A DNA stretch of 64,000 nt from Rhodococcus zopfii NBRC 100606 = JCM 9919 (GTDB lineage Bacteria; Actinomycetota; Actinomycetes; Mycobacteriales; Mycobacteriaceae): the NCBI RefSeq assembly GCF_001895025.1, contig NZ_BCXI01000019.1:62001-126000 (forward strand), written 5' to 3'. The first letter of the stretch is position 1. Each line of letters starts with the position of its first letter. A program made the position numbers and the translations under genes. Of the stretch, positions 46,468 to 55,011 are shown piece after piece. Below the pieces are notes generated by a model that saw nothing but the letters and a program-made list of their open reading frames with translations, had not been told where the DNA came from and searched no databases.

Positions 46468-47157
46468 ATGACCGAAAACAATGCCCGACATTACTGTTCG
46501 CTGGTGCTGCCGCCGCAGGACACCGAGAAGACCCGGGCCGCGCTGCTGAAGGAATCGAAATGGGGCGTCGGGGACCGGGTGACCGTCCGGTTCCTCGAGG
46601 GCGATCCGGACCTGCGACGGCGGGTGCGCAGCGTCGCGGAGGAATGGACCGGAGAGAAGATGGCGAATCTCGCCTTCCACTTTGTCGATTCCGGACCGGC
46701 GGACATCCGGATCGGCTTCGAACAGGGCGACGGCTCCTGGTCGTACCTGGGCACACAGTGTCGGCAGATCCCACCGGCGGAACGCACGATGAACTACGGC
46801 TGGCTCACGCCCTCGTCGTCCGACGACGAGTTGCGCCGCGTCGTGCTCCACGAGTTCGGGCATGCGCTCGGCCTCATCCACGAGCATCAGAATCCGAACC
46901 GTCCGATCGCCTGGAATCGGCGCGCCGTCATCGCCGATCTTTCGGGTCCGCCCAACAGATGGGATCCCGCGACGATCGAGCACAACATCTTCAAACGGTA
47001 TGACCCGCGGTCTGTTTCGGCAACTCCCACCGATGCGGACTCGATCATGATGTATCCGATTCCCGCCCGGTGGACCACCGACGGTTTCTCGGCCGATCTC
47101 AATTCGGAACTGTCCGACCCGGACAAGGAGTTCATCCGTGATGCCTACCCGTGGTGA
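46468..47157 (+). CDS. Metzincin zinc protease without signal peptide (astacin/matrixin-like)
   Basis: A 229-residue metalloprotease. The zinc motif is H128-E129-x2-H132-x2-G-x2-H138-E, followed by a Met-turn SIMMY (residues 192-196), the metzincin signature closest to astacin/M12A. No signal peptide, TM or propeptide is visible, so it should act in the cytosol, unlike most metzincins. GAGGAAGAA precedes ATG 46468. The CHAT gene begins 20 nt before its stop, so their synthesis is coupled. It may be effector, activator or target of the CHAT and caspase proteins. Confidence 0.88.
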   Translation: MTENNARHYCSLVLPPQDTEKTRAALLKESKWGVGDRVTVRFLEGDPDLRRRVRSVAEEWTGEKMANLAFHFVDSGPADIRIGFEQGDGSWSYLGTQCRQIPPAERTMNYGWLTPSSSDDELRRVVLHEFGHALGLIHEHQNPNRPIAWNRRAVIADLSGPPNRWDPATIEHNIFKRYDPRSVSATPTDADSIMMYPIPARWTTDGFSADLNSELSDPDKEFIRDAYPW

Positions 47158-48895
47158 GCATCGAGCGAAGGAGGCCGGTCGTTCCGTGACCGGCCTCCTG
47201 GCCCGAGTCGTGCGGACGGTCGTGAACATTCTGGCCCGCGTTCTCGACATGGTCCGCCTCGGCTCGGTGACCGTGAGGCGCCGACGTGTTCCGGAACCGT
47301 CGTCGGCCGAGGCTCGCAGGGACGGACGTGTTCTGGAATCCGCGGTACCCGAGCCGACGGCCGGAACCCGCACGGCCTATGCACGCCTGGACGCACCCGA
47401 CCGGGTTCCTCCCGGCGGCGTGTTCGAACTGCGCGTGGGTCTTGCGGAATCCTCCGGCCACGGCGTCACGAGCCCGAATCCCCTGTCGGTGCCGGACACC
47501 GAATTCACGCTGACGGTGACGGTATCCGCGGATGGCTTCGAGGTGCTCGGCGGCTCACCGATCCGCACGATCGCCGTGGGCCCCGACGATCCCTGCGCCT
47601 ACGATGTGATCCGGCTCCGCGCGGTCGACGACGCAGCTCTGGCACCGGCCCGCAGCATCCTCGCGGTATTTGCAATCGAAGGCCGCACGATCGGGATCGC
47701 CACCCGGTCCGTGCTGGTCGGCGACGGTCCCGCCCCCGCCGAGCCGGTCCGCCCGGACGCGGACTGGGTACTGCCGACGGACCCGGGAACGCGGCCCGAT
47801 CTGGAACTGGTGGTCGCGCCCGGCAACGACGCCGACGGACCGCGGCGTCTGTTCTGGTACTTCCGGTCCCCGCATGCGACGGTCGGCGACGGCAGATTCG
47901 TCGCCGCGGACCTCCCGGTGACGGTCGCGACGACCGTCCGGCAACTGATGACCGGTGTCGAGGACCGCTCGTCCGGAGTGGATCTGCCGTACTATCTGCG
48001 CGGCGTCGGTCGGCGCATCGCCGACGCGATTCCCGATCAGGTGTGGCGCGCGCTGAAAGCCGCAGCGGACGCGGTGGAGGGCCCGCCGAGTGTGCTGCTC
48101 GCGACCGCCGACCCGTACATTCCGTGGGAGCTCGCCCGCGTCCCGCAACCGTGGTGCGACGGCGACCCGCCCCTGCTCGGCGCGCAGACCGTGATCGGAC
48201 GCTGGCCGTACCTGGCACACGGCCGGAGTCCGGCTCCCGCTCCCGACCTCGAACTGGACTCGATGGCCGTCGTCTTCGGGAAGTACTCGGACAAGGAGAA
48301 CCTCGAGGAGGCAGCGCAGGAAGCCGCCCAGCTGTGCGCGCGTTATGCGGCGCAGCCCGTCGATGCCCGGATGAGCGACATCCTGCGCTGCCTCGACGGC
48401 ACCCCCCGCGCGGATGTGCTGCATCTCGCGGTGCACGGCAACTTCGACCCGACCGGTTTGCGCGACGGTATCTACCTCGTCGACGGGAACTATCTGAGCC
48501 CGGTGTCGGTCGAAGGAGTCGAGGCAAGTCCGGTCCGGTTGGCGTTCCTCAACGCCTGCCAGCTCGCGCAGGGCCGCGAAGTGTTCGGCGTGTACGCGGG
48601 TATTGCGTTCGCGCTGTTGAATATCGGCGCAGAGGCGGTGGTCGCGCCACTCTGGAAGGTGGACGACGGGGCGGCGCGTGAGCTCGTCGGGGGGTTCTAC
48701 CCGACGCTGTTCACCGGCATCCGCTCCCCCGCATCGATTCTGCGCGAGATCCGCTGCCGGTCAGTGGAATCCAGTCCAGCTGCAACCTCCCTCGCCTATG
48801 TCTACTTCGGTCATCCACTCTTGACGGTGAACTGGAAGTCCGCCGGTGATCGGTGCGGCGCGGAGTCGACCGCGCCCGCCGGAATCGTTCCCTGA
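47138..48895 (+). CDS. CHAT-domain cysteine protease-like protein 1
   Basis: A 585-residue protein. Residues ~16-50 are a hydrophobic/basic amphipathic stretch (GLLARVVRTVVNILARVLDMV), perhaps membrane-targeting. Residues ~85-215 look like a beta-sandwich (VPPGGVFELRVGLAES, TEFTLTVTVSADGF). The C-terminal CHAT domain has its catalytic dyad His433 (HLAVHGNF) and Cys474 (FLNACQLA) and ends with a conserved FGHPLLTV. CHAT proteases belong to clan CD with caspases and occur in bacterial conflict systems. GTG at 47138 lies 7 nt after AAGGAG; ATG at 47141 is the alternative. Confidence 0.88.
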   Translation: MMPTRGEHRAKEAGRSVTGLLARVVRTVVNILARVLDMVRLGSVTVRRRRVPEPSSAEARRDGRVLESAVPEPTAGTRTAYARLDAPDRVPPGGVFELRVGLAESSGHGVTSPNPLSVPDTEFTLTVTVSADGFEVLGGSPIRTIAVGPDDPCAYDVIRLRAVDDAALAPARSILAVFAIEGRTIGIATRSVLVGDGPAPAEPVRPDADWVLPTDPGTRPDLELVVAPGNDADGPRRLFWYFRSPHATVGDGRFVAADLPVTVATTVRQLMTGVEDRSSGVDLPYYLRGVGRRIADAIPDQVWRALKAAADAVEGPPSVLLATADPYIPWELARVPQPWCDGDPPLLGAQTVIGRWPYLAHGRSPAPAPDLELDSMAVVFGKYSDKENLEEAAQEAAQLCARYAAQPVDARMSDILRCLDGTPRADVLHLAVHGNFDPTGLRDGIYLVDGNYLSPVSVEGVEASPVRLAFLNACQLAQGREVFGVYAGIAFALLNIGAEAVVAPLWKVDDGAARELVGGFYPTLFTGIRSPASILREIRCRSVESSPAATSLAYVYFGHPLLTVNWKSAGDRCGAESTAPAGIVP

Positions 48896-49092
48896 GTGGG
48901 TGGCGCGCACGTGATCCTCGATTCCATTGTTCCCAAAAAGGATTCGCAGGTGACACGGCGGCACGCGTCTGCGGCCCCCCGACTGGTGGACTACCCGATT
49001 CCACGGATCCTCGTGAATCGAGGGACTACGCTCACTCGCTCGTGCGACGATGGAACCTCGAAGTCGTCCACTCCCCCACTGCGGAGCGATCG
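48896..49092. other. Intergenic gap within the protease cassette
   Basis: 197 bp between the two CHAT genes. A 77-codon frame crosses it without a ribosome site or codon bias. It may hold an internal promoter for the downstream pair; nothing else recognised. Confidence 0.45.
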
Positions 49093-51033
49093 ATGTCGAA
49101 CTCGAACCAGAACGCGCGCATCTCGGTGATCGCACCCCGGGGTGCACAGCCCCGTGTCGATGCGCTCGAACCGACGGCACTGCGGCTGCTGCTGCCGGAC
49201 CTTCCGCTCGACGCCGAGTACGCCGTCGCGGTGACCCTCCCGTCGCGCACCGATCAGGCTCCGATACCGGTCACCCTCGCGATCGGCTTCCCCCGTGGCG
49301 GAATTGCCCTGGTCTTCGACGAGGACGCGCAGGTGATCGTCACGGTCGACGGCCACGACGCCACCGACGGGAGCATCGACGTCGACGTGACGGTCCTGAC
49401 GCGCCTGATCGTCGTCTGGGTCCGCCGTCCCGAAACCGCTGCGATGGACGGCGGCATCCTCGAATCCGCCGGTCCCGGCGACACGCCACAGATCGACGCG
49501 TTCCTCGCGGCCGATCTCCCGCCGGTGCTGCAGGCCGGGGTCTCGACGGTGCTGACGGTCCGTCTCGCCCGCGAGGAGCTCGACGACCTCCCGGACCGTC
49601 GCGATGCCCAGATGCCGCTGCGGATCCGGCCGGACCTACCCCTGATGGTCAAGTTGTGGCGAGACAACCTGCGCGTCGCTCCCGGCACCCGAGACGTCCT
49701 CGAACTCGCGTGTCCTGCGCCGGGAGACGTCACGACCGGTGAGTTCCACGTGGTGGGCGAAGTGCCCGGGGAGGCCGTTGCGACGATCACGGTGCGACAA
49801 GGCAACAACGCCTTTCCACACTCCGCACTGGTCCTGACCGTCACGGTCACCTCGGGCCCGGTACCGGCCGGCCTTCCCCCGAGCATCGGCACTGCCCCGG
49901 TCGAACAGCTGGATCCACGACTGGGCGATCTCCCGGTCCTCGCCGTCGGCGAAGATCTCGTCGCCGGCACCGCGACCCTCACGTTCGACCTGTCGCTACC
50001 GGACGGGTTCCATCGCACGTACTCGGGTCTGTCGCTCGTCGACAAGCGCGGCTACCTGGCGCGTCTGTACGACCGCCTCGAGGAGCTGTGGGACCTCCAC
50101 AAGGACGCACCGACCCACGACGGGCGACGACGCGCCTTCGACACGGCGCTCGAGCACTACGGCAGCGAACTCGCCGACGATCTTCTGCCCGAGGCACTTC
50201 GTGACGATCTGGCCGCGCGGTGGACACTGCTCGACGGGCTGGCTGTCGTCACCACCGAAACCGACATCTCGTGGGAGCTCCTGACCGTCGAAGTGGACAG
50301 CGGCCCTGGCCCCAAGCGCCTGTTCCTCGGCGAGAAGGGCCTGATCCGCTGGTTCTGCGGCGGCGTGCACCCCGGGGCGTTGTCGCCGCTGCGCGACCGT
50401 CGCTGGGTCCTGTGCCCGGACGACTACCCGATCGGACTTCAGCTTCCGCACCTGACGTCCGAGCGGAACTACCTGCGCACCAAGCTCGGTGCGCGCGACA
50501 TCGTGCCGGGCTCCGCGGACGTACTCGGCAACCTGCTGTTCGAGCGCAAGGTCGATCTGCTGCATTTCGGAGGGCACGGCGACATCGACTCCGACAATGG
50601 GCTGCCGAAACTGTTGCTGAGCGGCTTCACCGGTCAGCTCCCACCCGATGCGGGCAGCGTCTACCCGGCCGATCGTCTCGCCCGCGACTATCCACATCCC
50701 CAGGACAGGTCGTCACCGGGACCGCTCGTGGTCCTCAATGCCTGCCGTGCCGGCCGCGCGCGTACCGGCACCGACGCGTTCGCTCCCGCGTTCCTTTCCG
50801 GCGGCGCGGGCGCGGTGCTGTGCTGCCTGTGGAACGTCGACGACGAGTCCGCCGCCGAGTTCGTCCACATGTTCTACGAGGCACTACGCAACAAGGAGAC
50901 CGTGTCGGAGGCGTTGACCATCGCGCGCACCGCGGCGCGCGCGATGGGCACCCCGGCATGGCTCGCGTACACCCTCTACGCACATCCGTTCGCCACCATC
51001 GACCTCACCGTCCCACCGGAGGAAATACCATGA
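49093..51033 (+). CDS. CHAT-domain cysteine protease-like protein 2
   Basis: A 646-residue protein. The N-terminal ~290 residues form repeated beta-rich modules (PLDAEYAVAVTLPS, TVDGHDATDGSIDVDVTVL, MVKLWRDNLRV, EVPGEAVATITVRQGN) unlike those of CHAT 1. A helical linker (about 310-400) includes RLYDRLEELWDLH. The CHAT domain has His495 (HFGGHGDID) and Cys551 (VLNACRAGR), and ends with a conserved AYTLYAHPFA. ATG 49093 has GGAGC upstream; the longer frame is not used. It overlaps the caspase-hydrolase gene by 4 nt. Its specificity is unknown. Confidence 0.88.
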   Translation: MSNSNQNARISVIAPRGAQPRVDALEPTALRLLLPDLPLDAEYAVAVTLPSRTDQAPIPVTLAIGFPRGGIALVFDEDAQVIVTVDGHDATDGSIDVDVTVLTRLIVVWVRRPETAAMDGGILESAGPGDTPQIDAFLAADLPPVLQAGVSTVLTVRLAREELDDLPDRRDAQMPLRIRPDLPLMVKLWRDNLRVAPGTRDVLELACPAPGDVTTGEFHVVGEVPGEAVATITVRQGNNAFPHSALVLTVTVTSGPVPAGLPPSIGTAPVEQLDPRLGDLPVLAVGEDLVAGTATLTFDLSLPDGFHRTYSGLSLVDKRGYLARLYDRLEELWDLHKDAPTHDGRRRAFDTALEHYGSELADDLLPEALRDDLAARWTLLDGLAVVTTETDISWELLTVEVDSGPGPKRLFLGEKGLIRWFCGGVHPGALSPLRDRRWVLCPDDYPIGLQLPHLTSERNYLRTKLGARDIVPGSADVLGNLLFERKVDLLHFGGHGDIDSDNGLPKLLLSGFTGQLPPDAGSVYPADRLARDYPHPQDRSSPGPLVVLNACRAGRARTGTDAFAPAFLSGGAGAVLCCLWNVDDESAAEFVHMFYEALRNKETVSEALTIARTAARAMGTPAWLAYTLYAHPFATIDLTVPPEEIP

Positions 51034-53105
51034 CACAACGCATCACCCGGGCCTCGTCCGGACTCACCCCGGACCAGGTCACCGCACTGCGCCCCCACGT
51101 CGTGGATCTGCGCGACGGCAAGCTCGCGACGGAAGCCGGCGGCGAGGGTGAGTTCTTCACCACCGACGCCGATGTCGAAGCGATCTTCGAAACGCATCTG
51201 CCGCAGTACGTCTCCGAGCACCGCGACGGCCCGGTCCCGCTCGTGCTCTACGCCCACGGCGGCGTGACGGCGGAGGCCAACGGCCTGCGGATCGCGCACC
51301 GGCAGATCCGTTGGTGGCTCGACAACGGCGCTTATCCCCTGCATTTCGTCTGGGAGACAGGGCTGGTCGACGCCGTAACCGATGCGCTGGCGGGCGTCCT
51401 CGCCCCGAGCGCCCGCGGACTGCTCGGCGACTTCCGCGATCGCGTGCTCGAAACGTTCGCGCGGCTCGCACAGGGCAAACGGCTGTGGGACGCGATGAAG
51501 GATGATGCGGTGACGGCCAGCGCTTCCGGTGGCGGCGCACGGCGGGTGGCGGAACTTCTCGGCACCTACGTCACCGATCATCCCGGCGCGATCACCGTGC
51601 ACGCGGTCGGCCACAGCGCCGGATCGATCTTCCACGCGCATCTGCTGCCCAACCTCCTCCACGCCGGCGTCGAGCGTGTGGACACGATCTCGTTGCTCGC
51701 CCCGGCCGCACGCACCGACCTGTTCGAACAGAAGGTGCTGCCACAGCTCGATTCGGGGAAGGTGGGCCACCTCACGATGTACTCGATGACCCAGCAGGCG
51801 GAACTGGACGATACGTGCGGGGGTGTCTACGGCAAGTCGCTGCTGTACCTGGTGAGCAGATCGTTCGAGCCGGAGATCGGCGCTCCGATCCTCGGGCTTC
51901 AGGAATCGGTTCGGGACAACGACCGGCTCGCCCGGTTGTTCCTCGACGGCACCGCGTCCACCGACGCCGTCTGGTCCCCGGTGACGGCAGGCCCACACGA
52001 CTCGAGTACCTCCCTCACTCACGGCGGGTTCGACGAGGACGCGCCCACGATGAACAGCGTCGCCCGCCGCATCCTCGCTCGCGACAACATCGTCGAGTTT
52101 CCCGAGGTCCGCGCCCGCGCGTCCGCACCCGAGGTGCTCCGCACCGCACCGGTCGCAGTGCCGCGATGGCCGAGCACATCGCCCCGCAAGGCCCTGTGCA
52201 TCGGGATCGACCGGTATCCGGACGTTCCGGACCGGCTCGGCGGATGCGTCGCCGACGCCTGCGAGTGGGCCGATGCGCTGCACCGCGTCGGTTTCGACGT
52301 CGAAAGCCTGCACGACGATCGGGCCGACCGCACGTCGATCCTGCGTGTGATGGTCGAACTCGTGTCCGGCGCGTCACCCGGCGATGTACTGGTCGTCCAG
52401 TATTCCGGGCACGGCACCCATGTGCCCGATCTGAACGGCGACGAGAGCGGGGCCGGCGACTCGGCCGACAAGCAGGACGAGGCCCTGTGCCCGGTGGATT
52501 TCCGCGGGGGCGAATTGCTCATCGACGATGACCTGGGGCAGGTCTGGGATCTGCTTCCGGTCGGGGTCGGACTCACACTGGTCTTCGATTCGTGTCACTC
52601 CGGCTCCGCCAACCGCGGCCTCAATTCCGCGGAACTGGAACAGATCCGCAAGGACACCGATTCGCTGCCGCGGTATCGGGTGCTCGACGACGAGACCGTG
52701 CGGAAATACCGGGAGATTCGCGGTTCCTCGGTTCCGGCGGAGACCCGCACGGACCGCGAACTCTTGTTCAGCGCGTGCAGCGCCGTCGAGGTCGCGTACG
52801 AGACGGCAGGCCACGGCGATTTCACCCGCAAGGCTGCGCCGCTGGTCGCTACCGCGGCGGGGTTCGTGACCAATGCCGAGTTCCTCGCCCGGGTGCGGGA
52901 CGGGTTCAATCCGCGTCAACATCCGGAGATCCACGGCTCGAACGACCTGCACGACCAGTTGTTCCTGTTCACCCCGACCGGCGCGCCGGCCGCGGCCGGC
53001 CCGACCGCCGCGTTGCGGGCGGGCAGCACCGACGGCCAGGTTCGGGCGGTCGCGGCGTTCCTGCGCGCCACCGCAGACCTCATCGACCCATCTGGCGGGA
53101 ACTAA
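51030..53105 (+). CDS. Alpha/beta-hydrolase fused to caspase-like (peptidase C14) domain
   Basis: A 691-residue two-domain protein. Residues ~60-340 are an alpha/beta-hydrolase: oxyanion loop LYAHGG, nucleophile Ser196 in GHSAGS, and a candidate acid/His in the later part. Residues ~385-650 are a caspase-like domain: KALCIGIDRYP start, His461 in YSGHGTHVPD and Cys522 in FDSCHSGS, followed by a small-subunit-like part ELLFSACS. The two are joined by a ~50-residue linker. The start overlaps the CHAT 2 stop (ATGA). It may be that proteolysis by one domain or its CHAT neighbours releases or activates the hydrolase. This pairing is not one I recognise from a named system. Confidence 0.9.
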   Translation: MTQRITRASSGLTPDQVTALRPHVVDLRDGKLATEAGGEGEFFTTDADVEAIFETHLPQYVSEHRDGPVPLVLYAHGGVTAEANGLRIAHRQIRWWLDNGAYPLHFVWETGLVDAVTDALAGVLAPSARGLLGDFRDRVLETFARLAQGKRLWDAMKDDAVTASASGGGARRVAELLGTYVTDHPGAITVHAVGHSAGSIFHAHLLPNLLHAGVERVDTISLLAPAARTDLFEQKVLPQLDSGKVGHLTMYSMTQQAELDDTCGGVYGKSLLYLVSRSFEPEIGAPILGLQESVRDNDRLARLFLDGTASTDAVWSPVTAGPHDSSTSLTHGGFDEDAPTMNSVARRILARDNIVEFPEVRARASAPEVLRTAPVAVPRWPSTSPRKALCIGIDRYPDVPDRLGGCVADACEWADALHRVGFDVESLHDDRADRTSILRVMVELVSGASPGDVLVVQYSGHGTHVPDLNGDESGAGDSADKQDEALCPVDFRGGELLIDDDLGQVWDLLPVGVGLTLVFDSCHSGSANRGLNSAELEQIRKDTDSLPRYRVLDDETVRKYREIRGSSVPAETRTDRELLFSACSAVEVAYETAGHGDFTRKAAPLVATAAGFVTNAEFLARVRDGFNPRQHPEIHGSNDLHDQLFLFTPTGAPAAAGPTAALRAGSTDGQVRAVAAFLRATADLIDPSGGN

Positions 53106-53109
53106 CCGT

Positions 53110-54294
53110 TCAGTGCGGCGCCGCGTCCACCAGGTCGTGTTCGACGCGGTAGTCCGCGCGCATCCGCTCCATCGAGACGTCGCGGCCCTTGTAGGCGCGC
53201 AGCGTCACCCGTTCCCGATCCGGGTAGCGCAGGTCCTGGATCCGATTGACCAGGGCCAGGGCCGGGCCGATCCGCCGCAGCACGTGCTTGACCGGCCCGT
53301 CCGGGATGCGGAGGGCGTCGGCATCGGCGTCGCCGATGAACACGCGCTGCAAGCCGTACATCAACGTCTTCGAAACGGCCCGCGTGAACCGCTCGTTGCC
53401 GGGCAGCAGGTTGGCGAGTTCGGGAACGAGGTAGTCGCCGGTGAGCGCGACGACGAAGTCCCGGTCGTCGTCGCTCGGGCCGGGCGAGGTCAGCCGGTAC
53501 AACTCCTCGACGAGGAGGTGGTCGGCTTCCTTGCACAGGTTCAGGTCGTCGCTCATGCCGATGACGTGGCCGACGTAGCGCCACAGGTGGTAGATGTCGT
53601 CGCGTTCCTCGTCGGTGAACCGCACGCCCAGCATTTCCATCGCCTCGACGGCGATGTGCCCGAACTCCGCCATCGTCAGCGCCATGTAGGACTGCGGGAT
53701 CGGTACACCCCACGCCTCCTCGTCCCAGCGACCGCTCGCGAGGATGCCGCGACGCACGTGCGCGTGGATCAGCCGCACCCGCACGGTGAACGCGAAACCC
53801 GCTGCGTCGCGTCGCATTCCACCGCGGGTGAGCACGTGCCGCAGCCACTCCCCGACCTCGACCGACCGCACCGCCGGCTGGCTGACATACCGGCCCGTCA
53901 GCGCGAGCGGTTTGCCGGCGATCTCGTTGCCGGCACCGCGCACCAGCGAGGCGGCACCGAGCACCATGCCGAGGATCGAGGTGTGCCGGACGAGGGCGTC
54001 GGCGGCGTTGTCGAGACGGTCGTGGTCGACCCAGTCGGGTTCGTCGTCGAGGAATTTGAACAGCATTCGCAGAGACTCGGGTGCATCGGCAACCGAATCG
54101 ATTCCCCCGGCGAGGGCGGCGCGCACCGCTTCCGTCGCGGACGAGGCGCCGAAGTCGTCGGCGACGACGGCGTCGGCCAGCGGATCACCGTGCCACATTC
54201 CGTCCAGCCATCGGTGCCCGAGGTCGCCGTAGCGACGCACCGCAACATCGGCGTTGACAAGGTCACGAGGAATCCGTCGCTCCATGCATTTCAT
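53110..54294 (-). CDS. Oxygenase of the MpaB/Lcp family (DUF2236)
   Basis: A 394-residue helical protein. The conserved arginine-histidine segment RVRLIHAHVRR and the preceding RRDAAGFAF match DUF2236 haem proteins, which include latex-clearing protein (Lcp, a rubber oxygenase) and fungal MpaB; the His in this segment is the likely haem ligand. Length is close to Lcp. No Tat signal is seen. ATG at 54294 is preferred; GTG at 54315 and ATG at 54285 are alternatives. It ends 5 bp from the caspase-hydrolase gene, convergently, and diverges from a TetR gene. Confidence 0.8.
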   Translation of the reverse strand: MKCMERRIPRDLVNADVAVRRYGDLGHRWLDGMWHGDPLADAVVADDFGASSATEAVRAALAGGIDSVADAPESLRMLFKFLDDEPDWVDHDRLDNAADALVRHTSILGMVLGAASLVRGAGNEIAGKPLALTGRYVSQPAVRSVEVGEWLRHVLTRGGMRRDAAGFAFTVRVRLIHAHVRRGILASGRWDEEAWGVPIPQSYMALTMAEFGHIAVEAMEMLGVRFTDEERDDIYHLWRYVGHVIGMSDDLNLCKEADHLLVEELYRLTSPGPSDDDRDFVVALTGDYLVPELANLLPGNERFTRAVSKTLMYGLQRVFIGDADADALRIPDGPVKHVLRRIGPALALVNRIQDLRYPDRERVTLRAYKGRDVSMERMRADYRVEHDLVDAAPH

Positions 54295-54331
54295 GGAAAC
54301 ACGAAGAATCCTCACTTACTATTCACTTTCT

Positions 54332-54964
54332 GTGAGCTCCCGCCAGGATCGGAACACCGCAGGTAACAACGCACGAAAGTCGCCGACGCAGCAACGCAGC
54401 CGCGAGATGCGCAAACACCTGCTCACGTCTACCCACGAACTGCTCGCACGGAACCCGCCGGTCCGTCCCAGCACGACCGCGCTCGCCGAGCACGCCCACG
54501 TCAGCATCGGCACCGTCTACCGCTACTTCCCCGACATCGACGCGATCGTCGACGAACTGCGCATGACGGCGGTCCACGACATCACCACGTCGTTGTCGAC
54601 CGCGATCGGCCGGGCGATGGATCAGGAGCCGGCGGTCGCGATGGTCACCGTCGTGGAAGGCCTCACCGCAGCGTTCGAGAAGCACGCGGCCGTACTGCGC
54701 GTGTCGTACACATCCGGTGAAAGCGAATTCGGGATGGCGTGGACCGAGATCGAAGGTCCGCTGCGGCCGCTGGGGCGGATCATTCCGGCGCGGCTGCGAC
54801 CGGATCTCGACGACGCCGCGATCGACGATCTGGTGTTCATCGTCATGGGCGCGACCGCGAGCCTGTGTTCGCGGATCGCGTTGCTGCGTCCGCCGCAGTC
54901 CGATCGGGACAAGCTCGTCTCGGTCGCGGCGCGCATGTTGCTCGCCGCCGTCGAGGACGCCTGA
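54332..54964 (+). CDS. TetR-family transcriptional regulator
   Basis: A 210-residue regulator. The DNA-binding domain is in the first 60 residues: RSREMRKHLLTSTHELLAR, helix-turn-helix STTALAEHAHVSIGTVYRYFPD. The C-terminal domain is helical and ligand-binding. GTG at 54332 has no ribosome site; a TACTAT at 54318 suggests a leaderless transcript. Divergent from the DUF2236 gene, which it probably controls. Confidence 0.87.
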   Translation: MSSRQDRNTAGNNARKSPTQQRSREMRKHLLTSTHELLARNPPVRPSTTALAEHAHVSIGTVYRYFPDIDAIVDELRMTAVHDITTSLSTAIGRAMDQEPAVAMVTVVEGLTAAFEKHAAVLRVSYTSGESEFGMAWTEIEGPLRPLGRIIPARLRPDLDDAAIDDLVFIVMGATASLCSRIALLRPPQSDRDKLVSVAARMLLAAVEDA

Positions 54965-55011
54965 TCCGCGAAGACCGACGACAGCCGTGCCGTGCTGGCA
55001 CACTCGCGGGC

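Noticed and set aside
47505-48527. Minus-strand frame opposite CHAT 1
   Set aside because: Arg/Pro/Ser-rich shadow with no motif; the CHAT dyad lies on the plus strand.
48896-49129. 77-codon open frame between the two CHAT genes
   Set aside because: No ribosome site, no codon bias, and it overlaps the better-supported start of CHAT 2 at 49093.
45814-53105. Bacterial gasdermin or CRISPR-associated Csx29-type system
   Set aside because: No gasdermin-like protein, TPR-CHAT architecture or CRISPR array is present in or around the cassette.
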